Part shown: positions 18,613-27,578 of the stretch, piece by piece
Layout: every line of letters begins with the position of its first letter
How positions within the stretch are numbered: the first letter of the stretch is position 1
Source: Cytophagaceae bacterium
GTDB lineage: Bacteria > Bacteroidota > Bacteroidia > Cytophagales > Spirosomataceae
Length of the DNA: 64,000 nucleotides
Direction: 5' to 3'
Assembly: GCA_947450365.1 (NCBI GenBank)
Contig: CANFVE010000009.1
Span: forward strand, 29,657 to 93,656
The notes under the pieces: model-generated
What the model was told of the DNA's origin: nothing
Seen by the model: the letters and a program-made list of their open reading frames with translations, nothing else
Database searches by the model: none
Translations under genes and position numbers: made by a program

Positions 18613-19626
18613 ATGCATTTACCTAGTATCATTCAATCCATCGAACAATTACTATTCACACATGATTGTGTGATAATTCCGAATTTTGGGGGCTTTGTGG
18701 TAAACCAACAAGGGTATACCTACGATGCAGAACAAGCTAAAATTCATCCTAAGAAAAGGTGGATCGCATTTAATGAGCGCTTGCGTGCAGATGATGGTAT
18801 ATTAGCTATTCAACTCGCGAAGGATTTCAACCTGACACAGAAAAAGGCCTTTGAACACGTATTGGCTTTTAGTTCAGAAATTAAATCCATCCTTCAGGCC
18901 AATGGAACTATGCAATTAGGGAAAATAGGTCAATTTACCTTAACCCAAGAGCAAAAAATCAGCTTTACTCCGAATAGTCATTTGAATTTTGATTTATCAC
19001 AATATGGTTTATTTGAGGTAGGAACCTTAGGTAAAACAAAGCCGAAATTAATCGAAAATCCAATTCCACTATCTGTGGAGGACTTACCAGCGCTTAGCCA
19101 ATCGGAATATGAAGAAGAATCCACGAGAAAAACGTTTAGTTCTCGGTTTTATGCCTATGTTTTAACAGCGTTTATTGTTGGGGGATTGGGGGCATATATC
19201 TTGACAGAACCGAATTCAAAATTTGTCAATAGTTCATTTTCGCCATTGACCATAAAAATCAAGAAAGAAAAGCTTGTTGCGAAAACGATTGTAACACCGA
19301 CTGTCATAAAAACTGATAATCCTGCCGAAAAGGCTGATGTAGGAGTTGATTCACTAACTGAAACACCAAGCACATTTAAGAGAGAAGGTATTTTTTTAGT
19401 TGCGGCAAGTTTCAAAACGCAGGAAAAGGCTGAAGAGGGTCTCGCGGAATTTGTTTCAAGGGGATTTGATTCCGTGGAAATTTTACCTAAGCAAGAAGGA
19501 GAACAATATTTCCGGGTGAGTGTGGGGAAAGTGGCCACCATGGACGAGGGCTACCAAGTGGCGGCTACTATGAAAAAAAATAAGAAAGTCGATATTTGGG
19601 TATATCAAACAAACCATTCATTATGA
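18613..19626 (+). CDS. HU (CCDC81-type) and SPOR domain membrane protein
   Basis: This encodes 337 residues from ATG 18613. Residues 1-125 match the HU-CCDC81 fold found in Bacteroidota envelope proteins (HDCVIIPNFGGFVVNQQGY, FNERLRADDGILA). A linker and one transmembrane helix (179-197) follow, then a periplasmic stalk and a C-terminal SPOR domain (about 260-337, IFLVAASFKTQEKAEEGLAE). SPOR domains bind denuded peptidoglycan glycans at division sites, so the protein may connect a cytoplasmic HU-like module with the cell wall. It is packed between the barrel gene (one-base gap) and the TonB gene (ATGA overlap). Confidence 0.88.
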   Translation: MHLPSIIQSIEQLLFTHDCVIIPNFGGFVVNQQGYTYDAEQAKIHPKKRWIAFNERLRADDGILAIQLAKDFNLTQKKAFEHVLAFSSEIKSILQANGTMQLGKIGQFTLTQEQKISFTPNSHLNFDLSQYGLFEVGTLGKTKPKLIENPIPLSVEDLPALSQSEYEEESTRKTFSSRFYAYVLTAFIVGGLGAYILTEPNSKFVNSSFSPLTIKIKKEKLVAKTIVTPTVIKTDNPAEKADVGVDSLTETPSTFKREGIFLVAASFKTQEKAEEGLAEFVSRGFDSVEILPKQEGEQYFRVSVGKVATMDEGYQVAATMKKNKKVDIWVYQTNHSL

Positions 19627-20402
19627 ACGTTAGTTATCAAGAGCAAAAAGAATTAGAAAGAAAAAACCAGGTTAAGGCTTTGGTCATTACGCTTTTTCTG
19701 AATGGCTTATTATTTTTATTGATTTGGCAAGTGAAAATTTGGAATGAAAATCCAAATCCTCCCATCCTACAAGAAGCCGAAGGAATGAAAGGGGAGATTA
19801 CCTTTGAACAGGAACCGCCAAGTCCTTCACCAGCGAAAAAAGAAGAATTAACCACAAAATCAGAAGCAGCTGAAACACCGAGTACAGTTCCTCCCTTAAC
19901 GAGTCAAGCTGAAAGTCCGGTAGTCATAAAGGCTTCTCCGCCAGCACCTAAGGTAGATGTACCCGAGGAACCCGTGGTCGATTTAAATTTGACCTTAGGA
20001 AAACGAAGCCCGAAAGCCAGTGGAAGTGCTAATGGAAATGGAAGTAGTGGATCTGGGGGAAATGGACCGGCAGGATCGTCAGGCAACGGTTCCGGTGGAG
20101 GAGGGAAAGGAAATGGAATTGGTGGAAGCGGGGATAAGCCTATTGCTCAAAACTGGACATTCCCAACTTCGGTTATCAGTTCCATCGATAATGGCTCAGA
20201 AACGGGAGAAATCACCTTTTTTATTCGTGTAAATGAAAAAGGTAGTGTTACCGAAATCCGCATAGAAAAAACGAATGTAAAATTATCCCTCGCTGAAAAA
20301 TATAAAAAAGCTATCAAAGGCGCTCGATTTACACCCAAAGATGAAGGTAAAAGGGAAGGAGCTAGTGGCCTAAAAACCATTCGTATCGTTCCTACGAACT
20401 AA
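19623..20402 (+). CDS. TonB-family energy-transducer-like protein
   Basis: This encodes 259 residues. ATG 19623 overlaps the stop of the previous gene (ATGA). The layout is a short cytoplasmic start, one transmembrane helix (18-37), a Pro/Glu/Lys-rich stretch (about 42-120), a Gly/Ser/Asn-rich flexible linker (about 135-180) and a compact C-terminal domain (about 185-259, GEITFFIRVNEKGSVTEIRI). TonB proteins use the proton motive force through ExbB/ExbD to drive outer-membrane transporters. No exbB or exbD lies next to it here. The C-terminal domain lacks a clear YP motif, so a structural role is an alternative. Confidence 0.8.
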   Translation: MNVSYQEQKELERKNQVKALVITLFLNGLLFLLIWQVKIWNENPNPPILQEAEGMKGEITFEQEPPSPSPAKKEELTTKSEAAETPSTVPPLTSQAESPVVIKASPPAPKVDVPEEPVVDLNLTLGKRSPKASGSANGNGSSGSGGNGPAGSSGNGSGGGGKGNGIGGSGDKPIAQNWTFPTSVISSIDNGSETGEITFFIRVNEKGSVTEIRIEKTNVKLSLAEKYKKAIKGARFTPKDEGKREGASGLKTIRIVPTN

Positions 20403-20415
20403 TTTCATCTCATTC

Positions 20416-21708
20416 ATGAATTACCAAGAGGCAATATCTTTTCTATATGCTCAATTACCCGTGTTTCATAACGTTGGTAAAAAAGCATACAAACCCGGTT
20501 TAGGAAATGTATTGGCGCTTTGTGAAAAGGTAGGTAATCCCCAACATAATTTTAAATCCTTACACATTGCCGGAACGAATGGAAAAGGAAGTTCCTCTCA
20601 TTTTATGGCTTCTGTGTTACAAGAACACGGATTTAAAGTAGGTCTTTATACCTCACCACATTTAAAACGGTTTACGGAGCGAATAAAAATCAATGGACAA
20701 GAGATTCCTGAATCATGGGTTAGTCAATTTGTTGAGCAATATCAATCCCACATTCAGGAAATTCGTCCTTCGTTTTTTGAATGGACAGTTGCCATGGCCT
20801 TTTGTTATTTTTCTGAAGAACAAGTAGATTATGCCATCATTGAAACCGGATTGGGGGGTCGATTGGATTCCACGAATATTATTACACCTTTGGCATGCTT
20901 GATCACAAACATCGGCTATGATCATCAAGATATTTTAGGTGAAACACTACCTGAGATTGCCTTAGAAAAGGCCGGTATTATCAAAAAAGGTATTCCAGTT
21001 ACCATCAGCGAATACCAAATGGAGACACATTACGTGTTTGAACAAATGGCTGAGGAATGTGGGTCGGATATTATTTTTGCGAATCGAGCCATTGAGCCCA
21101 TCCATATCCAAATGGGGGAACAACTAACCTTCGAGGTACAAAATCATCACGCTTGGAAGAATATTCATATTAAGAGCCCCTATGTGGGTACTTACCAAAT
21201 TCAAAATATACTGGGTGTGTTAGCCTGGTCAGTCCAAATTCACGAAGCCGGCCTGATTGACCTCAGGCAAGAGGCATGGGAACGAGGCATTGAGAATTGT
21301 GCAAAAAATACGGGCTTAAAGGGTCGATTTGAGATTTTGGAGAAAAAACCGTGGCTGATTGCGGATACAGCACATAATGAGCATGGCCTACGATTATTAG
21401 GTAGGCAAGTGGAAGGGATGTTGATGGGCCAACTATTCATCATTGTGGGCATGGTCGCCGATAAAGATATTCAACGTGCCTTAGAGGTATTACCGAAACA
21501 TGCCACGTATTTCTTTTGTCAATCTGGAAATCCGAGAAGTCTTTCCGCAAGTCAGTTACAGGAAAAAGCCAAAAATATAGATATCAAAGGAATTTGTGTC
21601 GAACATGTGAATGAAGCAATTGGGCTTGCGAAAGAATTGGCCCAAGAAAATGATATTATTTTAGTAACCGGAAGCACCTACATGGTGGCTGAAATTGACC
21701 AATTGTGA
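20416..21708 (+). CDS. folC: bifunctional folylpolyglutamate synthase / dihydrofolate synthase
   Basis: This encodes 430 residues, a Mur-ligase-family enzyme. The P-loop HIAGTNGKGSSSHF, the YTSPHLKRFTERI folate-binding segment and ETGLGGRLDSTN are all diagnostic of FolC, and the C-terminal ligand domain has IADTAHNEHGL. It adds glutamate to dihydropteroate and to reduced folates. folC directly after a tonB gene is a frequent order in Bacteroidota as far as I recall. Its stop overlaps the trmB start by 4 bases (GTGA). Confidence 0.95.
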   Translation: MNYQEAISFLYAQLPVFHNVGKKAYKPGLGNVLALCEKVGNPQHNFKSLHIAGTNGKGSSSHFMASVLQEHGFKVGLYTSPHLKRFTERIKINGQEIPESWVSQFVEQYQSHIQEIRPSFFEWTVAMAFCYFSEEQVDYAIIETGLGGRLDSTNIITPLACLITNIGYDHQDILGETLPEIALEKAGIIKKGIPVTISEYQMETHYVFEQMAEECGSDIIFANRAIEPIHIQMGEQLTFEVQNHHAWKNIHIKSPYVGTYQIQNILGVLAWSVQIHEAGLIDLRQEAWERGIENCAKNTGLKGRFEILEKKPWLIADTAHNEHGLRLLGRQVEGMLMGQLFIIVGMVADKDIQRALEVLPKHATYFFCQSGNPRSLSASQLQEKAKNIDIKGICVEHVNEAIGLAKELAQENDIILVTGSTYMVAEIDQL

Positions 21709-22370
21709 GTAGAAGGAAAACGTATAAATACGACCGAGCTGAAATGCTCGACAATGTCATCCAAAGTACGAAAGAAAATTTTGGGGCCTACATAGGTCGC
21801 TGGCGAACTGATTATTTTAAAAATTCAAATCCCATCGTATTGGAACTCGGCTGTGGAAAAGGAGAATATTCCAATGGATTGGCGCGACTTTTTCCAGAAA
21901 AAAATTTCATTGGCATTGATATCAAAGGAGACCGCTTGGCTTCGGGGGCATTGGTGGCGAAAAATGAAGGTTTAGAACATGTGGCTTTTTTACGCATCAT
22001 GATGCAATTCATTGATGAACATTTTGAAGAAAATGAGGTCGATGAAATTTGGATTACTTTTCCAGACCCTCGGCCGAAAGATCGGGATGAGAAAAAACGT
22101 TTGACGAATCCATTTTATTTAGCCAAATACCGCAAAATTTTAAAACCGGGTGGAATTCTACATTTGAAAACAGATGCTGAGGCATTTTTTGATTTTTCAA
22201 AGGAGATGTTGACGAGTCAAGATTGGCCTCTTTTGGTTTCGACGCGAGATTTATATCAATCAGAATGGAATGACGATCACTTTGGGATAAAAACCCGATT
22301 TGAAACGATATTTTACAATAAGGGATTTTCCATTCATTATTTACGGGCAGAAAACAAAAAAGAGGCCTAA
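21705..22370 (+). CDS. trmB: tRNA (guanine-N7-)-methyltransferase
   Basis: This encodes 221 residues starting with GTG at 21705, overlapping the folC stop. The SAM-binding motif VLELGCGKGEYSNGLA, the acidic GIDIKGDRL strand and the signature ITFPDPRPKDRDEKKRL identify TrmB, which makes m7G46 in tRNA variable loops. The final codons form the left arm of the terminator at 22355-22382. Confidence 0.95.
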   Translation: MSRRKTYKYDRAEMLDNVIQSTKENFGAYIGRWRTDYFKNSNPIVLELGCGKGEYSNGLARLFPEKNFIGIDIKGDRLASGALVAKNEGLEHVAFLRIMMQFIDEHFEENEVDEIWITFPDPRPKDRDEKKRLTNPFYLAKYRKILKPGGILHLKTDAEAFFDFSKEMLTSQDWPLLVSTRDLYQSEWNDDHFGIKTRFETIFYNKGFSIHYLRAENKKEA

Positions 22371-22382
22371 GCCTCTTTTTTA
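22355..22382. terminator. bidirectional terminator between trmB and gapA
   Basis: AAAAAAGAGGC and GCCTCTTTTTT form a perfect inverted repeat around a CTAA loop that contains part of the trmB stop codon. It has A-runs and T-runs on both sides and so can end both converging transcripts. Confidence 0.9.
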
Positions 22383-22402
22383 AAATATAATTCGAATTAG
22401 AA

Positions 22403-23901
<1,499 letters not shown>

Positions 23902-24720
23902 ATGAATAACTTAAAAGAGATTATCGTTGCTGCGTGGGATCAGCCGGAATTACGTCAAACACCTGAAAGTATCCAGGCGATCGAAGCGGTGTTAGAAAAG
24001 GTAGATAAAGGAGAGCTTAGGACGGCGGAACCGTTGGCAGATGGTAGTTGGCAAGTCAATGAATGGGTAAAAAAAGCGATTGTGATGTACTTCCCTATTC
24101 GCCAGATGTCGGTTAGTGAAGTAGGAATCTTCGAATTTCATGATAAAATGAAATTAAAAAGTAATTATAAGGAATTAGGCGTACGAGTTGTTCCACCGGC
24201 AGTGGCGCGTTATGGTGCATATTTGGCGAAGGGAACAATTTTAATGCCTTCTTATGTGAATATTGGTGCCTATGTGGATGAGGGAACAATGGTGGATACA
24301 TGGGCGACTGTTGGGAGTTGCGCCCAAATAGGTAAACATGTCCATTTAAGTGGCGGTGTGGGCATTGGTGGTGTATTAGAACCGCCTCAGGCCTCACCTG
24401 TAATCATCGAGGATGGTGCATTTATTGGTTCTCGTTGCATCGTCGTCGAAGGTGCTCACATAGGTAAAAAAGCCGTTTTAGGTGCCGGGGTAACGATTAC
24501 TGGATCCTCTAAGATTATCGATGTTTCAGGTCCGGAACCAGTCGAATACATCGGCTATGTGCCTGAAAACTCGGTTGTTATTCCAGGTAGTATTCAAAAA
24601 ACATTCGCAGCTGGAACCTATGGCGTTCCATGTGCATTGATTATTGGAAAACGGAAAGAGAGCACAGATTTGAAAACCTCATTGAATCAAGCACTTCGTG
24701 AGAATAATGTGGTAGTCTAA
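23902..24720 (+). CDS. dapD: 2,3,4,5-tetrahydropyridine-2,6-dicarboxylate N-succinyltransferase
   Basis: This encodes 272 residues from ATG 23902 (MNNLKEIIVAAWDQ). The N-terminal helical domain (1-100) precedes a left-handed beta-helix of hexapeptide repeats (about 105-240) with VRVVPPAVARYGAYLAKG, MPSYVNIGAYVDEGTMVD and WATVGSCAQIGKHVHLSGG, all typical of DapD. It succinylates tetrahydrodipicolinate in the succinylase route to meso-diaminopimelate and lysine. The upstream frame to 23845 is not needed. A terminator at 24745-24773 follows. Confidence 0.96.
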   Translation: MNNLKEIIVAAWDQPELRQTPESIQAIEAVLEKVDKGELRTAEPLADGSWQVNEWVKKAIVMYFPIRQMSVSEVGIFEFHDKMKLKSNYKELGVRVVPPAVARYGAYLAKGTILMPSYVNIGAYVDEGTMVDTWATVGSCAQIGKHVHLSGGVGIGGVLEPPQASPVIIEDGAFIGSRCIVVEGAHIGKKAVLGAGVTITGSSKIIDVSGPEPVEYIGYVPENSVVIPGSIQKTFAAGTYGVPCALIIGKRKESTDLKTSLNQALRENNVVV

Positions 24721-24744
24721 ACCGAAATCAATCCTTACCTTTAT

Positions 24745-24773
24745 ACCCGGTTCTTAAACAACCGGGTTTTTTT
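24745..24773 (+). terminator. intrinsic terminator after dapD, flush with the next ATG
   Basis: ACCCGGTT (24745-24752) pairs with AACCGGGT (24760-24767) across 7 bases, followed by a T-run to 24773. The start codon of the CvfB-like gene is the very next base. Confidence 0.9.
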
Positions 24774-25616
24774 ATGGAAAATAAATTAAAAATAGGCGAA
24801 TACAACCGCCTGCGCATCATTAAAGAAGTTCCTTTTGGTTTATATCTGGATGGGTATGAAGATGAAATTCTACTTCCTTTGCAATATGTACCGGAAACAT
24901 ACCAAATCGATGAAGTCATCGAAGTATTTATCTATCGAGATTCAGAGGATCGGATTATTGCGACAACACTTCGACCAAAGGCCACCATTAACCAATTTGC
25001 CTATTTAGAAGTTCATTCAGTTACCCCATTAGGCGTTTTTCTGGAATGGGGATTAGCAAAACATTTATTTGTTCCATTTAGCCAACAGTTTCAAAAAATG
25101 ACCGTTGGCCGATCATACCTCGTGTATGTCTATTTAGATTTACAAACCGATCGCATCGTGGCTTCCGCCCGAATCGAAAATTTTCTTCCTGTTCTTGATA
25201 TCAATGAGGAGTTTACAATTGGCGACAAAGTAGATGCAGTCCCATTTGAACACACAGATCTAGGAATTAAATGCCTTGTAAACAATTGTAAAATAGGTTT
25301 ATTGTTCAAAAATCAAGTGTTTACAAAAGTAACAATGGGTGAATCAATGTCTGTTTACGTTTCTAACATTCGTCCTGATGATAAATTGGATTTGCGTTTG
25401 GAACCTGTTGGCCTAATACGTATGGATGGCCAAATGATAAGGTTGTTAGCTATATTAAAAGCGAATAATGGTGTCTTAATGTTGCATGATAAGAGTCCGG
25501 CAGAACTGATTTATGATCAATTGGGGATGTCGAAAAAGGATTTCAAAAAGGCCGTTGGGGGATTATACAAAAGTAAACAACTCGCTATTCATCATGATTG
25601 CATTTCACTTTTGTAA
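24774..25616 (+). CDS. S1-like RNA-binding protein, CvfB family
   Basis: This encodes 280 residues. The N-terminal half contains successive S1-type OB domains (KIGEYNRLRIIKEVPFGLYL, HSVTPLGVFLEWGLAKHLFV), then another around 145-210. The C-terminal 60 residues form a winged helix (YDQLGMSKKDFKKAVGGLYK). This layout is that of CvfB/YitL, RNA-binding regulators known from Firmicutes. ATG 24774 touches the dapD terminator T-run, so there is no space for a normal promoter and leader. An imperfect -7 element TACCTTTA is at 24736-24743. Confidence 0.88.
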   Translation: MENKLKIGEYNRLRIIKEVPFGLYLDGYEDEILLPLQYVPETYQIDEVIEVFIYRDSEDRIIATTLRPKATINQFAYLEVHSVTPLGVFLEWGLAKHLFVPFSQQFQKMTVGRSYLVYVYLDLQTDRIVASARIENFLPVLDINEEFTIGDKVDAVPFEHTDLGIKCLVNNCKIGLLFKNQVFTKVTMGESMSVYVSNIRPDDKLDLRLEPVGLIRMDGQMIRLLAILKANNGVLMLHDKSPAELIYDQLGMSKKDFKKAVGGLYKSKQLAIHHDCISLL

Positions 25617-25640
25617 ACTAATTTAATTCATCGTTTCTTA

Positions 25641-25671
25641 TTTGTAATTTGAATTTGTTCGTTTACTTTTG
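25641..25671 (+). promoter_or_regulatory. promoter of the XRE regulator gene
   Basis: TTTG (25641-25644), 19-base spacer and TACTTTTG (25664-25671) match the consensus perfectly. Start is expected near 25677, about 22 bases before ATG 25699. Confidence 0.7.
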
Positions 25672-25698
25672 TGATGTATTATTTACAATCGTAATCGG

Positions 25699-26193
25699 AT
25701 GGATTTAGCTGGAAAAATAGAATTAATTATTAAGCGTAAGCAATTGAGTTCTTCTCAATTTGCTGATGTGTTAGGAATCCCAAGAAGTAGTATATCCCAT
25801 ATTCTCTCGGGACGTAATAAACCGAGTTTGGATGTCGTACAAAAGATTCTAACCGCATTCCCTGAAATCAGTGCGGAGGAATTGTTATTTGAAGACCGGA
25901 CTTTACAGGTGGCCACGGCGGTAAAACCACAAGCTGCTCCTACCATGCCTTTACCGACGCTATTTGATAGTCCAACGCCTAGCCCGTCAGAATCCGTTAA
26001 AAATAATTTACCTGAGCCTACTATCGTACGCTCGAATCTCAGGCGGAATCGTGATGAGGCTAAAAATTCCGCGCCGCAGCAAGAGAATCCGAGCCAAGCG
26101 CAAGAATTAGCTCCCCACTTAACAAAACAGATTGAACGGGTTATCATATTTTATTCCGACGGTTCTTTTTCTGAAAGTAAACCCTTGGTGTAA
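25699..26193 (+). CDS. XRE-family helix-turn-helix regulator
   Basis: This encodes 164 residues. An N-terminal Cro/C1-type helix-turn-helix fills residues 1-65 (SSQFADVLGIPRSSISHILS is helix 2-turn-helix 3). A proline/alanine-rich, probably disordered linker (about 70-140) leads to a short C-terminal tail, VIIFYSDGSFSESKPLV, which looks like a conserved strand-turn motif. There is no partner toxin beside it, so an antitoxin role is unlikely. It has an ideal promoter and its 3' end borders the DnaA-box cluster. Target unknown. Confidence 0.85.
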   Translation: MDLAGKIELIIKRKQLSSSQFADVLGIPRSSISHILSGRNKPSLDVVQKILTAFPEISAEELLFEDRTLQVATAVKPQAAPTMPLPTLFDSPTPSPSESVKNNLPEPTIVRSNLRRNRDEAKNSAPQQENPSQAQELAPHLTKQIERVIIFYSDGSFSESKPLV

Positions 26194-26205
26194 TATCGAA
26201 TCGAC

Positions 26206-26302
26206 TTATCCTCGAATTACCTTCGACTTATCCCCAACTTATCCACAGTTGTGCACATTTGTTATTTTCATTCTCCACTTATCCACAATTTTATGTGGAT
26301 AA
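26206..26302. other. DnaA-box cluster: candidate replication origin or DnaA-binding locus
   Basis: Three perfect TTATCCACA boxes lie within 64 bases: 26239-26247 and 26279-26287 on the plus strand and 26294-26302 on the minus strand (read as TGTGGATAA). The last two form an inverted pair with a 6-base spacer. Two near-boxes precede them, TTATCCCCA (26228-26236, one mismatch) and TTATCCTCG (26206-26214, two or three mismatches). The palindrome TGTGCACA is at 26250-26257. An AT-rich stretch (26356-26429) follows. The whole sits in the 236-base gap between the XRE gene and the MazG-like gene. dnaA is not in the window. Confidence 0.65.
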
Positions 26303-26334
26303 CTCGTGGATTTGTTTACAATTTCTACACATTG

Positions 26335-26365
26335 CCAATTTCAAGCTGAAATTGGTCATTTTTTT
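26335..26365 (+). terminator. hairpin terminator-like palindrome beside the DnaA boxes
   Basis: CCAATTTCA (26335-26343) pairs perfectly with TGAAATTGG (26347-26355) around AGC, then TCA and seven T residues. It would end the XRE transcript after the DnaA-box cluster, or act as a structural element. Confidence 0.6.
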
Positions 26366-26379
26366 GAGTCTATATTTCA

Positions 26380-26411
26380 TTTGACATAGCCACGATAATT
26401 GCTTAATTTTA
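26380..26411 (+). promoter_or_regulatory. promoter of the MazG-like/two-component operon
   Basis: TTTG (26380-26383), 20-base spacer, TAATTTTA (26404-26411, one mismatch). Start near 26417, about 13 bases before ATG 26430. It lies in the AT-rich stretch next to the DnaA boxes. Confidence 0.5.
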
Positions 26412-26429
26412 GTTTATATACCTTATTTT

Positions 26430-26897
26430 ATGCAAAAAATCGATTCCTTAAACCAGGTGGCCTTGTTTCATCAGACTTTTGGGGCGCCTATCTTGGACGA
26501 ACCAACCATTCCTTCCGCAGAACGTTGTCAATTACGCGTCAGCCTATTAGCTGAAGAATTAGATGAATTATGTGAAGCGATTGCTGCAGGGGATTTGGTG
26601 GAAGTGGCCGATGCCCTGTGTGATTTACAATATGTGCTTTCGGGGGCCGTTTTGGAGTTTGGATTGGGTGAAAAATTCGTCGATTTATTTGATGAAGTGC
26701 AAAGGTCCAACATGTCTAAAGCCTGCCAAAGTCTCGAAGAAGCCGAAAATACAGTCAAATTTTACCGAGATAAGGATGGAACAGAGGCGGAAATTAAAGC
26801 AGAACATGGCGTTTGGAAGGTATTTCGTAAAGCAGATAACAAGGTATTAAAGTCAATAAATTATTCGCCAGCTGACTTAGCTAGCTTATTAAGATGA
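26430..26897 (+). CDS. MazG-like / PRA-PH-type nucleotide pyrophosphohydrolase
   Basis: This encodes 155 residues. An all-alpha pyrophosphohydrolase core at about 35-105 carries the metal-binding pattern EELDELCEAI and then EVADALCDLQYV, the E-E-x-x-E and E/D-x-x-D signatures of the MazG superfamily. Such enzymes hydrolyse NTPs or dNTPs to the monophosphate plus pyrophosphate, often as house cleaning. The exact substrate cannot be read. It overlaps the response-regulator gene by 4 bases (ATGA), so all three genes to 28946 form an operon. Confidence 0.8.
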   Translation: MQKIDSLNQVALFHQTFGAPILDEPTIPSAERCQLRVSLLAEELDELCEAIAAGDLVEVADALCDLQYVLSGAVLEFGLGEKFVDLFDEVQRSNMSKACQSLEEAENTVKFYRDKDGTEAEIKAEHGVWKVFRKADNKVLKSINYSPADLASLLR

Positions 26898-27577
26898 TGA
26901 AAATCCTATTGATCGAAGATGAGCCTAAAACCGTACAATCCTTAAAACAAGGTTTGGAAGAAAATCATTATGCGGTAGAAGTGGCTTATGATGGCTTATT
27001 AGCCAGGCAATTGGCCACGCGAAATACCTATCAATTGATCATTTCCGACATCATCATTCCTGGAATGAATGGCATCGAATTATGTCGGGAATTACGCGCC
27101 TTAGGAATCCAAACGCCCATACTCATGTTAACAGCCTTAAGTACGACCGATGATAAATTGATCGGATTCGAGGCAGGAGCTGATGATTATCTGGCGAAAC
27201 CTTTCGATTTTAAAGAATTTTTGGCACGCGTCAAAGCCTTGATTAAGCGATCCAATCAAACGATTTTGGAAGCGCAAACGCTTCGATTTGCCGACTTAGA
27301 AATGGATTTAACGAGTCATTTGGTGAGTCGATCGGGCCAAAGTATCAACCTCACGTCCAAAGAATTTCAATTACTCGAATACTTCCTCCGAAATCAAGAA
27401 AAAGTACTCTCAAAAGCTGAAATCGCCGAAAATATTTGGGAAGTAGAAGATGAAAATAGCTCAAACCTCATTGAGGTATATGTGAATTATTTACGGAAAA
27501 AAGTTGACAAAGGTTTTTCAAGTAAATTAATTCATACTCAATTTGGCATGGGGTATATATTACGAATGGAACAATAA
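26894..27577 (+). CDS. OmpR/PhoB-family response regulator
   Basis: This encodes 227 residues. The receiver domain (1-118) has the acidic pocket IEDE, the phosphoacceptor Asp52 (IISDIIIPGMNG) and Lys102 (DDYLAKPFDF). The winged-helix DNA-binding domain (about 130-225) has the LTSKEFQLLEYFLRN and VYVNYLRKKVDKGF segments. It is closest in style to CusR/CopR/ArlR-type regulators. The cognate kinase follows one base after the stop. Target genes are not evident nearby. Confidence 0.93.
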   Translation: MMKILLIEDEPKTVQSLKQGLEENHYAVEVAYDGLLARQLATRNTYQLIISDIIIPGMNGIELCRELRALGIQTPILMLTALSTTDDKLIGFEAGADDYLAKPFDFKEFLARVKALIKRSNQTILEAQTLRFADLEMDLTSHLVSRSGQSINLTSKEFQLLEYFLRNQEKVLSKAEIAENIWEVEDENSSNLIEVYVNYLRKKVDKGFSSKLIHTQFGMGYILRMEQ

Positions 27578-27578
27578 G

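Noticed and set aside
25699-26193. XRE gene as the antitoxin of a toxin-antitoxin pair
   Set aside because: No small partner gene is adjacent on either side; upstream is a CvfB-like gene and downstream is the DnaA-box region.
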